Positions 7,171 to 16,285 of a DNA stretch of 35,977 bases are shown here, in pieces. Both the position numbers and the translations under genes were made by a program. The DNA comes from a virus. How positions within the stretch are numbered: position 1 is the stretch's first letter; the number at the start of each line of letters is the position of its first letter. The stretch spans positions 1-35,977 of IMG/VR virus record IMGVR_UViG_3300042924_005772; one strand, given 5' to 3'. The notes under the pieces were generated by a model that worked only from the letters and a program-made list of their open reading frames with translations, was not told the DNA's origin and made no database searches.

Positions 7171-8433
7171 TCAGACTCTGGAGATTGCGTCCAAGAAGCT
7201 TAAGCCAGGGTCGGCGTCGTTCTTGTCCACAACTTGACCAGCACCAGTTCCAGGGGTTGCCTTGCGGTATTCGGCCAAGCTACTCTTTAGGCTAACCATC
7301 TCTTGGTTCGTCTTGGAGACATAGTCCTTGAACACCTGCACAACCAAGGGGAGGGTGACAGCCTGATAGGTCAAAGCCGCACGCTGACGATGGTCGAGCG
7401 GCTCGGCATCAAGCTTCTCAGCCTGCGAGCGAAGCTGATCGATAGTCTGGTTCCACTGATCGTTGCCATCAATCTTCTTGAGCAACGGAAGTTCGGATTG
7501 GAAACTTTCCCAGACTTCGCCGAAAGCCTTCTTGGCATCGGCATCGTATTTGGCTCGCTCCACACGCTCTTCTTCCTCTTCGGCCTTGGTCAAGGCTTCG
7601 AGGGTCGCCTTGCTTTCCTTGACCATTTCGTCTCGCTTGGAGTTGATCTGAATCAACTCGTCGACCTTCATCCGAACAGCCAAAGCATCGGCGGCGTCCA
7701 TTTCACCAGTCAACTCCTTGAGGAGAACTCGGCGTTTGGCTCCGTCTGTCTCGTTGACTGCTTCCAGAATCGTGGACGGGCGGACATCGTAGACCTTGGC
7801 GATGTCGGAGATGGTCTGGACTGCGGCCTTGGTAGGCTCGGCAATGTTGACCTTATACTCGCTGGTTGCCTCAATTCGGCTGACACGGAGTTCGCCTTCC
7901 AGTTCTTCCCGCTCTTTCTGGAACTGCTCGAGCTTGGTCTGGAGTTCTTTCAGTTGGGCGTCGGTCTGCACATCGCCACCTTTTTCAGAAACAGCCTCGG
8001 TTCGGGTAGCGACCTTAGTCTCAAACTCTTTCAGTTTGGCTTTGGCGTCGCGCAACTCCTTGGTGAGCTTGGCAAAGGCGGTCTGAGCGGCGGGTGCTGT
8101 GCCTTCTGGGAGAGCCTCAATAGGCTCTTCCGTTTTGGCTTCGGCAGGCTTTTCCGCAAAAGCCTTGTCATCTACACCGATTTTCCCGAGCTCGTTAAGA
8201 ATGAAAGAAGGGGTTGCGGTAGTTTCTTTGGCTGGAGCTTCCGTGGCTTTAGGTGAAGTAGCGGCAGGCTCTGGTGCTTTCGGAGTGGCAACCTCCTGCG
8301 GTGCGGTTTTTGGAGGAGCGGCATCAACTGGAGCCGATGTGCCGAGTGCGGCATCAAGAGCCTCAGAAAGGCTGACGCCAGCGGAAGGTTTCGTTGCGGG
8401 GGTTGGGGTCGTCTCGGTTGTTGCTGTTGACAT
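7171..8433 (-). CDS. Capsid scaffolding protein
   Basis: This 420-residue, highly charged protein lies just downstream of the portal gene. Its N-terminal 110 residues are Ala/Pro/Thr-rich and disordered. Residues about 120-330 are helical with long coiled-coil stretches rich in Glu, Lys, Ala and Leu (for example KLEQFQKEREELEGELRVSR). The C-terminus is another helical patch. Low hydrophobicity, long helices and gene position are the marks of head assembly scaffolds, which fill the procapsid and leave before packaging. The ATG at 8433 follows AGGACT. The capsid gene does not follow directly; fibre and glycan genes intervene. Confidence 0.75.
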   Translation of the reverse strand: MSTATTETTPTPATKPSAGVSLSEALDAALGTSAPVDAAPPKTAPQEVATPKAPEPAATSPKATEAPAKETTATPSFILNELGKIGVDDKAFAEKPAEAKTEEPIEALPEGTAPAAQTAFAKLTKELRDAKAKLKEFETKVATRTEAVSEKGGDVQTDAQLKELQTKLEQFQKEREELEGELRVSRIEATSEYKVNIAEPTKAAVQTISDIAKVYDVRPSTILEAVNETDGAKRRVLLKELTGEMDAADALAVRMKVDELIQINSKRDEMVKESKATLEALTKAEEEEERVERAKYDADAKKAFGEVWESFQSELPLLKKIDGNDQWNQTIDQLRSQAEKLDAEPLDHRQRAALTYQAVTLPLVVQVFKDYVSKTNQEMVSLKSSLAEYRKATPGTGAGQVVDKNDADPGLSFLDAISRV

Positions 8434-8436
8434 AAA

Positions 8437-8724
8437 TTAGTCCTCTTTCTTTGCGTCCGACCAAGGTTCGGGAAGCGGTTGATTTTGACGTTTGATTTCC
8501 TTTAGAGCCTCAATGTTTCGCAGAGCGTCAAAGTACCCTTCACGACGTGCGTTCATCAAGGCGTTAAACTGCACGGCATCTGTGCCAGTCGGGACTTGCA
8601 TTTGAGTCGGCCACGCAATGTCGCGCAACACGGCAAACCCGGCTTTTAAAGCTTGGTTGGTTTCCCAAAGTTGTTTCCATTCTAGTTGAAGATCTTCCCG
8701 CCTTGCCCAATCAGTTATTTTCAT
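8437..8724 (-). CDS. Hypothetical protein between portal and scaffold
   Basis: This 95-residue protein is predicted mostly helical, with many Trp and charged residues (WARREDLQLEWKQLWETNQ) and a segment ALMNARREGYFDALRNIEAL. Genes in this slot often encode small head proteins, but the family is not recognised. Four bases separate its stop from the scaffold start. No strong ribosome binding site is visible. Confidence 0.6.
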   Translation of the reverse strand: MKITDWARREDLQLEWKQLWETNQALKAGFAVLRDIAWPTQMQVPTGTDAVQFNALMNARREGYFDALRNIEALKEIKRQNQPLPEPWSDAKKED

Positions 8725-8755
8725 ATGACCGCAGACTTTATTGAGTCAGCGTCAA

Positions 8756-10948
8756 CTAAGCAAGTCTTTTTTGCGTTATTTTTTGGGCGGCTTCGGCGTC
8801 CCGAATAGCCATCTTTTGCTCGGCTTCGGCGGCTCGAAGCTGTTGGTCGAGTTGAGCTTGCTGGAGTCTGATCTGGGAATTGACTTGGGCTTCCCGCAAT
8901 TTGGAGGCGGTCTTAGGGTCGAGATCCATACCTGCGGTCTGGGGGTTGCGCTGGGCTTCGGCGGCCATCTGTTTTCCAATATTCTCCACGGCTTCCCGCA
9001 CAAGATTGAGAACTTGCATAGCGGCGGCCACTTCCTGTTTTCGAGTCGGGTCGGAAGCGAGGGCTTCGACATGCGCCATCGAATGGGGGTACTGCAACTG
9101 GAGGTAGGCGAGGGCAACCCGAGGCTCGACTTGGTTCTGTTGCAGAGCCTGCAGGAACCGACCAGCGTCTTCGAGGTGGATGCGAGCGTGAACAGCATGG
9201 TTCTCGCCGGGATTGACGCTAACTCCACGGCCACTTTGCATCGCATTGTTCTCGAGCTCGGCGATCTTGGCGTCGACTGGAACACGCTCAATCTCGGCCT
9301 TCGGGAGGTAGCGGTCGACCTGGTCGTAACCGACACGAGCCGCCACACGATCACGGATAAGATTACGTTGTCCGACCTCGTCGAAGCGTGGGAGGATCTG
9401 GAGAAACTCGTTAAAGGCGAGCATTCGGGCACCCGCACTTCCGGCGCCAATGGCTCGAACTGCGTTGACCCGATACACTTTCTGGACTGCGTCCCACGGA
9501 ACGCCACGAGCCATAACCCGCTTTTTGAAGTCGACGGCGGCTTTGCCACCAGGTTCGTCGGCTCGGTAGTTAACTGTGGCCAAACGGCGGAACTGCTCGG
9601 CCAACAGCTTCTGCCAAGGCGTGTAGTAAAGGTTCATCGCCTGCGTCCCAAGAATGGACTGCTGGGCAAGTTGGGCTTGGACTTCGGTCGCAGTCCTAGC
9701 GTCACCTTCGGGCATCAACTGACGCTGGTTGTAAGTGCCGGTGTTGTTCTGGCGAACCATCTCCAAGTCACGAACAATCGGGAGAACATTGCCAGCAAGG
9801 TTTGGCACGGCACGATCAACCACATTGATGCCGGGAGGCAGAATGGAAAGCGGACCGTTGTACATCAAGGTCAAATTGCTGACATCCTCTCCAGTTCCCG
9901 GCTGGATCATCAAGGCGGAGGAAAGCATCGCCCCGTCGACAACGGCGTTACGGAGGCGGTTGGAAAGCTGGATAAACGGAAAGAGTTTGTAACCAAGACC
10001 ACGAATGGAGTGGAGTGTGCCGTTGGTTCCGATCCCATAGCTGAACAAGGTGAAGGCCTCGTTGGCGTGTTTGAAGCGGCTGGGCTTTTTAAATAGGAAG
10101 TCTGTCTCGTCACCAGCCCGAGTCCCGATGTAATGGGAGATGGAGCCGTCAAACTCCTGGACAAAGTAGTGAACGCAACGAACGACTTTGCTACGGGCGT
10201 GGGAGTAAATAAGGTCATTGTTCTTCAACTCTTCCTGCAGACGCTCCCAGTCCCGATCGGTGGCTCGGGCGATCTCGGTGGAAAGCATAATGGCCTTGCG
10301 GGTGACTTCAACGTTCCAGCCAAGTTCGGCGGCGATCTTGGGGTTCTCGATGTACTTAAAAAGCTCGCCTACCAGGAAATTCCGCTCAATTGTCATCACT
10401 TCAAATTTCGTGTCGGAAGCGGGTGTGCCACGGGGAACTTTAAAATCCCGCATACCGCAGACATTCCACTGCCAGTTGCGGTTATCCTCGAAGAAGGACA
10501 AGCCCACGCCATAGGCCACAAACTGGTGGGCAAGCATCTGCTGTTTGTAGAAGAACTCGTCCCAATCGGTGATCGTGCGGTGAAACTCCTCGGCAATGAT
10601 ATTTTCCCACTCCACCCTTTGCGAGGCGTCGCCAAAGGAGGTTTTGACCGTGGCTAGTTTGTCAACGGAATTGACCAGATCGGAGTAGGCTGAAAGCGAG
10701 GTCTCAAGAGCCGCGGCTGCCTCGCCGAAGTTAAGGTTAGCCCGATATCCTTGACCGAGGGCTTTGAGTTGCTGGGAGGAGTAGGGTGGCTCGCCATCGA
10801 GCATCGACTGGACTTTCTGGCGGTCAATGGAAGAAGCGTCGTCAGACTGACGCATTGCCATGTAAATGGCGTGAGCCGACTTTACATCTTTGATTCTTGT
10901 CCGTGGCGGTTTGCCGGACTCTGAAAGTGATTCGAGTTCGATTGACAC
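8756..10948 (-). CDS. Portal (head-tail connector) protein
   Basis: This 730-residue protein is predicted to form the dodecameric portal at the packaging vertex. It lies directly after TerL. A central helix block has NGPLSILPPGINVV and GDARTATEVQAQLAQQS, the T-A-T-E-V segment seen in podovirus portals. Residues about 640-730 are helical and Gln/Ala-rich (QLRAAEAEQKMAIRDAEAAQ), like barrel or crown regions. Length is close to P22-type portals and above T7-type ones. The start codon is GTG at 10948, preceded by AAGGGA at short spacing and by a promoter-like signal (10958-10984). The long open frame on the opposite strand is a shadow. Confidence 0.85.
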   Translation of the reverse strand: MSIELESLSESGKPPRTRIKDVKSAHAIYMAMRQSDDASSIDRQKVQSMLDGEPPYSSQQLKALGQGYRANLNFGEAAAALETSLSAYSDLVNSVDKLATVKTSFGDASQRVEWENIIAEEFHRTITDWDEFFYKQQMLAHQFVAYGVGLSFFEDNRNWQWNVCGMRDFKVPRGTPASDTKFEVMTIERNFLVGELFKYIENPKIAAELGWNVEVTRKAIMLSTEIARATDRDWERLQEELKNNDLIYSHARSKVVRCVHYFVQEFDGSISHYIGTRAGDETDFLFKKPSRFKHANEAFTLFSYGIGTNGTLHSIRGLGYKLFPFIQLSNRLRNAVVDGAMLSSALMIQPGTGEDVSNLTLMYNGPLSILPPGINVVDRAVPNLAGNVLPIVRDLEMVRQNNTGTYNQRQLMPEGDARTATEVQAQLAQQSILGTQAMNLYYTPWQKLLAEQFRRLATVNYRADEPGGKAAVDFKKRVMARGVPWDAVQKVYRVNAVRAIGAGSAGARMLAFNEFLQILPRFDEVGQRNLIRDRVAARVGYDQVDRYLPKAEIERVPVDAKIAELENNAMQSGRGVSVNPGENHAVHARIHLEDAGRFLQALQQNQVEPRVALAYLQLQYPHSMAHVEALASDPTRKQEVAAAMQVLNLVREAVENIGKQMAAEAQRNPQTAGMDLDPKTASKLREAQVNSQIRLQQAQLDQQLRAAEAEQKMAIRDAEAAQKITQKRLA

Positions 10949-10957
10949 GTGTCCCTT

Positions 10958-10984
10958 ACTCTAACACCGAATATTGTTAGTCAA
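10958..10984 (-). promoter_or_regulatory. Promoter before the portal gene
   Basis: Read leftward, TTGACT (10979-10984) overlaps the TerL stop codon. A 15-base spacer and TAGAGT (10958-10963) follow, ending nine bases before the portal GTG. Box type and spacer match the other promoter-like sites in the window. Confidence 0.45.
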
Positions 10985-12630
10985 GAGACACCTAGGACTT
11001 GTCGGTCGTCCAAGGAACTGACATCCAGCTTCCTAGCCATCTTGAGCCAATCCTTGCCACGCTCGCCAGCCCTTCTTCCACCAGCCACGGCTCCCAGCCT
11101 CTGACGGCAGAGATCAAGCAAGAGGAGGGCGGCATCTGCCAAGTCGGGTGATTTGCCCATTCTGGACTTCATATCCCGCTTGGGCTCCACCACCAGACGA
11201 CCTCCAGATAGGGTGCTGTACTTCCTAGCGCACAACTCACGAGCCAGTTCTGGGGTAATGCCACGGATCTGGTTTCCACGCAGATATTCCACCCCGACAT
11301 ACCAAAGCTCCGTGACCCTATTGGCAAACTTCTCGTTGGCTTTGACGGGTGACATCACGCTGATGGGGAGTTCGGTCGGCTTTTCCCCAAACTTGACCCG
11401 AAGCACTTTAGAACTCCAGGTCTCGCTCAAGATGTCGCAGAACGGATCGCCTGCACCCGTGGCGTCAACTGCCAGATGTTCTGGGCGAACCCCTTCCTTC
11501 TCGCAGATCTCCCGAACCTGTCTGGCGATCTGAAAGTTCCGTGGTTCGTTGGCTTTGGTGGCATCCTCACGGATCACATAAGCCTTGTTGAAGGAGACAG
11601 TCGGGAGATCAAGACTGCTCCTACCAAATGCCCCGACATAGAGGACGGAGCGGTCTCCTCCGTTGGTGAAGGCAGGATCAAATCCGGCCACCTTGATCGG
11701 TTGGGTTTGCCAAAGAGGTAGGGACTCACCATCGAACTTTCGGATATCGGCTTCCGAGTAGATGTTTTGTTCGGCACCAACGGGAGCGGGAAAAGATCGG
11801 ATAAACCGCCAGTAAGAGAGCGAATTTTCTCCTTGATACTCCTTGGCCTCACGAAGCTGGCGGGATGTCAAAAGGAACGGCCATTGATCGTCGGCGTCCA
11901 GATTGGGTGTCTTCTCGCCGTCGAGATGGATGCAATATCCACGGGAAGTTTCCCACCCGTCCAACTCGGCATTGACGCTATTCCATGTGTTCTTGGGCGT
12001 GATGAACTGGCCGAACGGATCGTAGGACGATGCAAAGTTCCCAAGGGCGATGCACTGAAAAAATGGGTTGGAGTCCAAGTTGTGGATCGCCTCAAAAATT
12101 GCGGGAGAAACATCCGTAGCCTCGTCGACCAAAAGGAACACGCGTTTGTTCTTGAGACCGATCAGCTTTTCGGTGGCTTCCTTCTCCTTGTCCTTGGCAG
12201 ACGGGATGAGGGTGATGGATGAGCGGTCACTGCCAGCCTCGTCCAAAATCAGTTTCCCCATCGAGTCGACGATGCGACCTGGGAGTCCCGGAATCTGTAA
12301 ATGACGCTCACGGATGACTCCCCACATACGTTTTCTGGCTTCACGAACGGATGTCGTGGTGACCAGCACAAGAGTGTTAAACGGATCGCACAACCAATTC
12401 ACCAATCCCCATAACCCGATGCAGTGGGTCTTGCTGGAGGACTTTGGGCCAGAAATGCCTAGGTAATTCCACTTGCAGGCTTCCTCAAAAATCTTCTCTG
12501 CCCAAGGATTCCATTGGAATCCGTTCTTGTTCTTCTTGTCGTATGGCCAAAGCAATTCAATCACCCTACGAAAATGGCCGTACTTGCCAAAGCCACCACG
12601 CTCTGGGCCATAGTTGTCACGAAAGGCCAC
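10981..12630 (-). CDS. terL: Terminase large subunit
   Basis: This 549-residue protein is the ATP-driven DNA packaging motor with a nuclease domain. The Walker A motif is GPKSSSKT (residues 61-68). Walker B is FLLVDEATD, with Asp169 and Glu170. The C-terminal RNase H-like nuclease has the first acidic residue in AGFDPAFTNGGDRS (Asp318), a second in AVDATGAGDP, and a last in SPDLADAALLL. The length is typical. The GTG at 12630 has no clear ribosome binding site; CACAAT lies seven bases upstream, so leaderless initiation is possible. The partner small subunit lies about 16 kb away on the same strand at 28368-28904. Confidence 0.93.
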   Translation of the reverse strand: MAFRDNYGPERGGFGKYGHFRRVIELLWPYDKKNKNGFQWNPWAEKIFEEACKWNYLGISGPKSSSKTHCIGLWGLVNWLCDPFNTLVLVTTTSVREARKRMWGVIRERHLQIPGLPGRIVDSMGKLILDEAGSDRSSITLIPSAKDKEKEATEKLIGLKNKRVFLLVDEATDVSPAIFEAIHNLDSNPFFQCIALGNFASSYDPFGQFITPKNTWNSVNAELDGWETSRGYCIHLDGEKTPNLDADDQWPFLLTSRQLREAKEYQGENSLSYWRFIRSFPAPVGAEQNIYSEADIRKFDGESLPLWQTQPIKVAGFDPAFTNGGDRSVLYVGAFGRSSLDLPTVSFNKAYVIREDATKANEPRNFQIARQVREICEKEGVRPEHLAVDATGAGDPFCDILSETWSSKVLRVKFGEKPTELPISVMSPVKANEKFANRVTELWYVGVEYLRGNQIRGITPELARELCARKYSTLSGGRLVVEPKRDMKSRMGKSPDLADAALLLLDLCRQRLGAVAGGRRAGERGKDWLKMARKLDVSSLDDRQVLGVS

Positions 12631-12714
12631 AAGTTCAATTGTGACATCGGTTGTCCCGGCTGGCCATACTCGGCAAAGACTGTAACAAAACGATTAGCTT
12701 GGGGCAAGATTTAG

Positions 12715-14019
12715 TTAACGGCTGATTTCTTCCCAATCCATCGACCCAAATATGTTTGAGCCACCACCGCCAACGATTTGAGCCGCAACCGTAATTGTCA
12801 ACTCATAGGGAGTCGAGGTAAAGCTATTACGTTCCAGCTGAAACCTAAACAAAGCTTCTTTTAGGATATCCACCGAAGGATTCGATTGGTTGGATTGGCT
12901 GACAAACCCGCTGGCCAAAATCCTACCACCAGAAAAGCTGGAGCCAGTAATATTATATTCCATAGAACTATCCGAGCCCGGATCTGCCCAAGTTCCTCCA
13001 GAAGTTGTGCCACCAGCCATAACACGCCAATTATAATTACCAGAAGTTGCGGGGAGGATAGACAGAGCGGTCAAGATTGCAATGGAGTCGAGTCTTGTGG
13101 ACTTTAAGCGGATAGAAACAATTGGGTAATAAGTACCGGCCACAGTCATATTATAAGGAGTCGTCACAACTGTGTTGGCCGCTTTCTGTGCGCCAAAGAG
13201 TTGATAACCACCTTCTGAAATGACCGTGGAACAAACTTGTTTTAATGTGCTTGAACCACTGGTCGTGCCAGTATTTGTAATTTCGTAACGTAGGGGGAGG
13301 CTGGCTGTGGTGATGTAGGTGGAGGAAATCAAATTTGCGTGGTGGAACGAATGACAGGTTACGAATTGGCCATTGATCACGAAGCCACACCGAACAGTGC
13401 CGAGACCGAGCCACTCAATATCCATCCACATAATCTGGGCTTTTGTGATGTCGAGGGTGAAACCAGAAGCACCAAGACCGTCGAGTTTGTCGCCATTCCA
13501 GTCGGATTTATTGACGGTGGTTGTCGTGCCTGTGGCCAAACTACGCTCGACAAAACTTAAGGTTGTCCCATTTAGTTCCAAAAAGATTCCGTTGTCTGTG
13601 CCAAAGTAACCTACACGTTGTCGCAAATTGGTTTTTGCTGGGGCAAGAACAAAAGTGTTGAGAACTAAAAGGGATTTCCCAGGTTGGTAGGAGAAAACTT
13701 TGGTTGTTTCACGAAGGACTTGTGATCCGGAGGATGACGAAACGGCGAGGTCGACTAAGCCTTGGTTTGTGTTGAAGCTCGTCGAACCACCCGTAGCGGT
13801 AGAGGTATCCCACAACGCATTGTCTTGGTAGCGGTGGCTTGATTCGAAAAGGGTAAACGGAAGTCCAGCCCGAAGCCTCCCAAAAGCGTCAGTTGGGATT
13901 CCGCTATTAGTGGCCGAAAGACTAATCCCATTATAGAGTAGGCTATTTATCTTATGTAAGGATCTTGATTCTTCGTCACCTGGCAAGGGATAGTTGTTTT
14001 CTGGGTAATAAACAGGCAT
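12715..14019 (-). CDS. Virion/tail protein with RSLxKIN anchor motif
   Basis: This 434-residue protein is beta-rich and low in charge, like phage tail-associated or fibre proteins. Its N-terminus (PENNYPLPGDEESRSLHKIN) matches that of the protein at 6799-7161. The remainder has lectin or jelly-roll-like composition, with segments such as VRCGFVINGQFVTCHSFHH and GNYNWRVMAGG. It is the first gene of the leftward virion block and has a promoter-like signal ending six bases before its ATG. Function is inferred from composition, position and the shared N-terminus. Confidence 0.65.
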   Translation of the reverse strand: MPVYYPENNYPLPGDEESRSLHKINSLLYNGISLSATNSGIPTDAFGRLRAGLPFTLFESSHRYQDNALWDTSTATGGSTSFNTNQGLVDLAVSSSSGSQVLRETTKVFSYQPGKSLLVLNTFVLAPAKTNLRQRVGYFGTDNGIFLELNGTTLSFVERSLATGTTTTVNKSDWNGDKLDGLGASGFTLDITKAQIMWMDIEWLGLGTVRCGFVINGQFVTCHSFHHANLISSTYITTASLPLRYEITNTGTTSGSSTLKQVCSTVISEGGYQLFGAQKAANTVVTTPYNMTVAGTYYPIVSIRLKSTRLDSIAILTALSILPATSGNYNWRVMAGGTTSGGTWADPGSDSSMEYNITGSSFSGGRILASGFVSQSNQSNPSVDILKEALFRFQLERNSFTSTPYELTITVAAQIVGGGGSNIFGSMDWEEISR

Positions 14020-14025
14020 AGGACA

Positions 14026-14052
14026 ACCTTAAGGCCATTCGGGACAAGTCAA
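14026..14052 (-). promoter_or_regulatory. Promoter of the leftward virion block
   Basis: Read leftward, TTGACT (14047-14052), a 15-base spacer and TAAGGT (14026-14031) end six bases before the ATG at 14019. The mRNA could be leaderless or nearly so. AAGG could instead serve as a weak ribosome binding site at short spacing. Confidence 0.45.
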
Positions 14053-14146
14053 CCATAACCGAAGAATTGTCTTGCCTAGATTAATCCAGTATGTACATCC
14101 AAACGCAACATGTGGGGGTCAACCCAAACAAAAGGAGAAACATCTA

Positions 14147-14605
14147 GTGACGATAACAAAAGAATTAATGGCGATAGATCCCGGCAAATCGGGGGGAATA
14201 GCTTGGAAAATGGCGTATGGTGCGAGAGCCATACCAATGCCACAGACCGAGACGGACATAGCCAACAAATTAAAAGAGGTTTATTACCATCTGGATCACC
14301 CGACAGTGATCGTGGAGGAGGTGGGTGGATACATCGGAAGACCACAGCCGGGATCGGCTATGTTCACTTTTGGACGAAATTTCGGATTCATCTTGGGTGT
14401 TCTGACCACAATCGGCGCAAGGGTCGTTTTAGTAAGGCCGCAAAAATGGCAGGGATATTTGAGCCTTGGCAAAAGCGAGGGTGACAAGACCAAGTGGAAA
14501 AACAAACTTAAGCAAAGGGCGCAAAGTCTGTTCCCGTCACTGGATGTGACTCTGGCCACGGCAGACGCTTTGCTTTTGCTGGAGTACGGAAACAAGACTG
14601 AATGA
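14147..14605 (+). CDS. RuvC-like Holliday junction resolvase
   Basis: This 152-residue protein is an RNase H-fold nuclease of the RuvC type that would resolve branched DNA before packaging. The first catalytic acid is Asp11 in AIDPGKSGGIAW. A second acidic pair is in TVIVEEVGG (Glu57/58). The last acid is in ATADALLLLEYG (Asp140). The GTG at 14147 is chosen because AAAGGAG sits about ten bases upstream; the frame is open farther upstream without a site. It is the first rightward gene, and its stop overlaps the next start as ATGA. Confidence 0.85.
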   Translation: MTITKELMAIDPGKSGGIAWKMAYGARAIPMPQTETDIANKLKEVYYHLDHPTVIVEEVGGYIGRPQPGSAMFTFGRNFGFILGVLTTIGARVVLVRPQKWQGYLSLGKSEGDKTKWKNKLKQRAQSLFPSLDVTLATADALLLLEYGNKTE

Positions 14606-15873
14606 GCGTTGAGTTATACGAATGGCAGAAGCCGTCTGCCGAGACCTTGCTGGAAAGTCTGAACCAGCATCGTGTGGCCGCAGACTGGAGCGACACGGGG
14701 ACTGGCAAGACGGCAAAGGCGGTATGGATTGCGAAACAGCTAGGCCAACCCGTCGGGGTAATCTGCCCGAAAGCTGTCATACCAGCCTGGAAGAACTGGC
14801 TGAAGACCGCAAAAGTAAAGCCACTCTTCATCCACAACTACGAAAAGTTGCGGACGGGGAAGACTGGGTTTGGGGCTTTTAAAAACGGAATGTGGGTGTG
14901 GTCGGACAAGTTGCCGAAGGACACTCTTTTAATCTGGGACGAAGTCCACAAGTGCAAGGGGGCGAACAGCCTTAACGGGAAAATGCTCATCCAGAGCAAG
15001 ACATTCAACACGCTTATGCTCTCGGCAACTTTTGCGTCAAACCCGTTGGATATGCGTTCGACGGGTTATGTGCTGGGCTTGCACGAGTACGGCAACTTCT
15101 TTTCTTGGGCGATCCGCAATGGGGTCAAGAAAGCTCCGTGGGGTGCGTTGGCCTACTTCGGCGGTAAACGGAAACTGGCTGAAATCCACAAGGCAATGGG
15201 GGATAGGGCCAGCCGAATCAAGATTGAGGATCTGGGGGACAAGTTTCCCGACAACGAGGTCTTTGCCGAAGCCTATGACTGCGGGGATGTGCAGGGATTG
15301 TACGACGAGCTTGAGAAGAAACTTGCCGAGATTGCCGCCAGCAAGGCAAAGGACAGACCTCACCCTATGACCGAAATCTTGAGGGCAAGGCAGGAGTCGG
15401 AGCTTGTGCGGGTTCCAGTCCTAATCGATATGGCGGAAGCCTTGTTGGACGAGGGGCGAAGCGTGGTGATCTTCTGCAATTTCCGAGGGACAATCGAAGC
15501 CCTCAAGGCAAAACTCAAAAACGCTTGCGTTATCTGGGGAGACCAGTCGGACGAGGAGCGGGAGCAGATGCTGGCGGATTTCCAGGACGACTCCCACCAC
15601 ATAATGTTGTGCCAAATCCAAAGCGGTGGCGTGGGGGTTTCGTTGCACGATACCCACGGAAAAAGACCAAGAAGTTCCTTGATCTGCCCGACCTATTCGG
15701 CTATTGACCTAAAGCAGGCCTTGGGTCGGATTCATCGGGCTGGGGCAAAAAGTAAGGCTGTACAACGAATCATTTTTGCGGCTGACTCTATCGAAGAAAC
15801 CGTCATGCGAAGAGTCAAAGCAAAGCTGAAAAACATAGAAACACTCAATGACGGGGATATGGAGACCATATGA
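14602..15873 (+). CDS. SNF2/DEAD-type DNA helicase
   Basis: This 423-residue superfamily 2 helicase has an N-terminal YEWQKPSAE Q-motif-like start. Motif I is WSDTGTGKT (Lys36), motif II is WDEVHKC (Asp113, Glu114) and motif III is MLSATFAS. In the C-terminal domain VVIFCNFRGT and the SNF2-type motif VI QALGRIHRAGAKSK are visible. Small phage SNF2-like proteins of this size are common in replication modules and probably remodel DNA or drive recombination. It shares ATGA with the resolvase gene and with the next small gene. Confidence 0.88.
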   Translation: MSVELYEWQKPSAETLLESLNQHRVAADWSDTGTGKTAKAVWIAKQLGQPVGVICPKAVIPAWKNWLKTAKVKPLFIHNYEKLRTGKTGFGAFKNGMWVWSDKLPKDTLLIWDEVHKCKGANSLNGKMLIQSKTFNTLMLSATFASNPLDMRSTGYVLGLHEYGNFFSWAIRNGVKKAPWGALAYFGGKRKLAEIHKAMGDRASRIKIEDLGDKFPDNEVFAEAYDCGDVQGLYDELEKKLAEIAASKAKDRPHPMTEILRARQESELVRVPVLIDMAEALLDEGRSVVIFCNFRGTIEALKAKLKNACVIWGDQSDEEREQMLADFQDDSHHIMLCQIQSGGVGVSLHDTHGKRPRSSLICPTYSAIDLKQALGRIHRAGAKSKAVQRIIFAADSIEETVMRRVKAKLKNIETLNDGDMETI

Positions 15874-16046
15874 AGAAAAACAATGAAGAGCTAAATCAAA
15901 AAATGTCGCAGATTGCCGGACATTTCTATTTGCTGGCACAGCAGTATTTCGGGGATATCCGTGGAAAAGAAATTCCGCAGTGGGAAAAGCAACTGCAATT
16001 AGGCATTGACATGTACGAGGATCTTAGGGAAAAGTTCACGCAATGA
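15870..16046 (+). CDS. Small helical protein (58 aa)
   Basis: This short gene fills the space between helicase and nuclease and overlaps both by four bases (ATGA). The protein is charged and helical, beginning MKKNNEELNQKMSQ, with AGHFYLLAQQYFGD in the middle. The tight coupling on both sides is the main evidence that it is translated. The family is not recognised. Confidence 0.55.
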   Translation: MKKNNEELNQKMSQIAGHFYLLAQQYFGDIRGKEIPQWEKQLQLGIDMYEDLREKFTQ

Positions 16047-16285
16047 GCGCACATCACGAATACTCCCCGTCGCAGTTGATGTATCGGGAAGCCTGTCCTG
16101 GCTGGAAGCCGGACAACGGACCGCAATCCGTGGCGGCGGCCGAGGGGACTTTGATGCATCACGCCCTAGAAACGGGAGACTGCTCTGGGCTGACGGAAGA
16201 GCAGGTGCGATGCGTCGAGATGGTGTCCAACCTATTCAAGGAACTAGAGGAGGAACTTGCCAATGACGATTCTACGGGAGCTTAA
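16043..16285 (+). CDS. N-terminal part of DUF2800-type nuclease
   Basis: This 80-residue frame begins MSAHHEYSPSQLMYREACPG and continues with AAAEGTLMHHALETG. These match the start of DUF2800 phage nucleases (PD-(D/E)XK, Cas4/RecB-like): the Cys of the N-terminal motif, then EGTxxH. The frame ends at 16285, just where family members would continue into the GTAD block. That block is encoded in the next (+1) frame from 16263. So it is half of a split or frameshifted enzyme. It starts with an ATGA overlap to the preceding gene. Confidence 0.7.
   Translation: MSAHHEYSPSQLMYREACPGWKPDNGPQSVAAAEGTLMHHALETGDCSGLTEEQVRCVEMVSNLFKELEEELANDDSTGA

Noticed and set aside
7303-8256. Long rightward open frame (317 codons) opposite the scaffold gene
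   Set aside because: Antisense shadow of a codon-biased charged coiled-coil gene; the sequence is Leu/Gly/Phe-rich without motifs.
8741-10096. Long rightward open frame (451 codons) opposite the portal gene
   Set aside because: It is the antisense shadow of the portal gene, with Leu/Gly/Val-rich, His-rich sequence and no domain; the portal frame has clear family marks.
14053-14146. TTGTCT-N17-TATGTA as a promoter for the rightward replication block
   Set aside because: Both boxes are weak matches and the spacer differs from the repeated pattern; a promoter must exist nearby but cannot be assigned.
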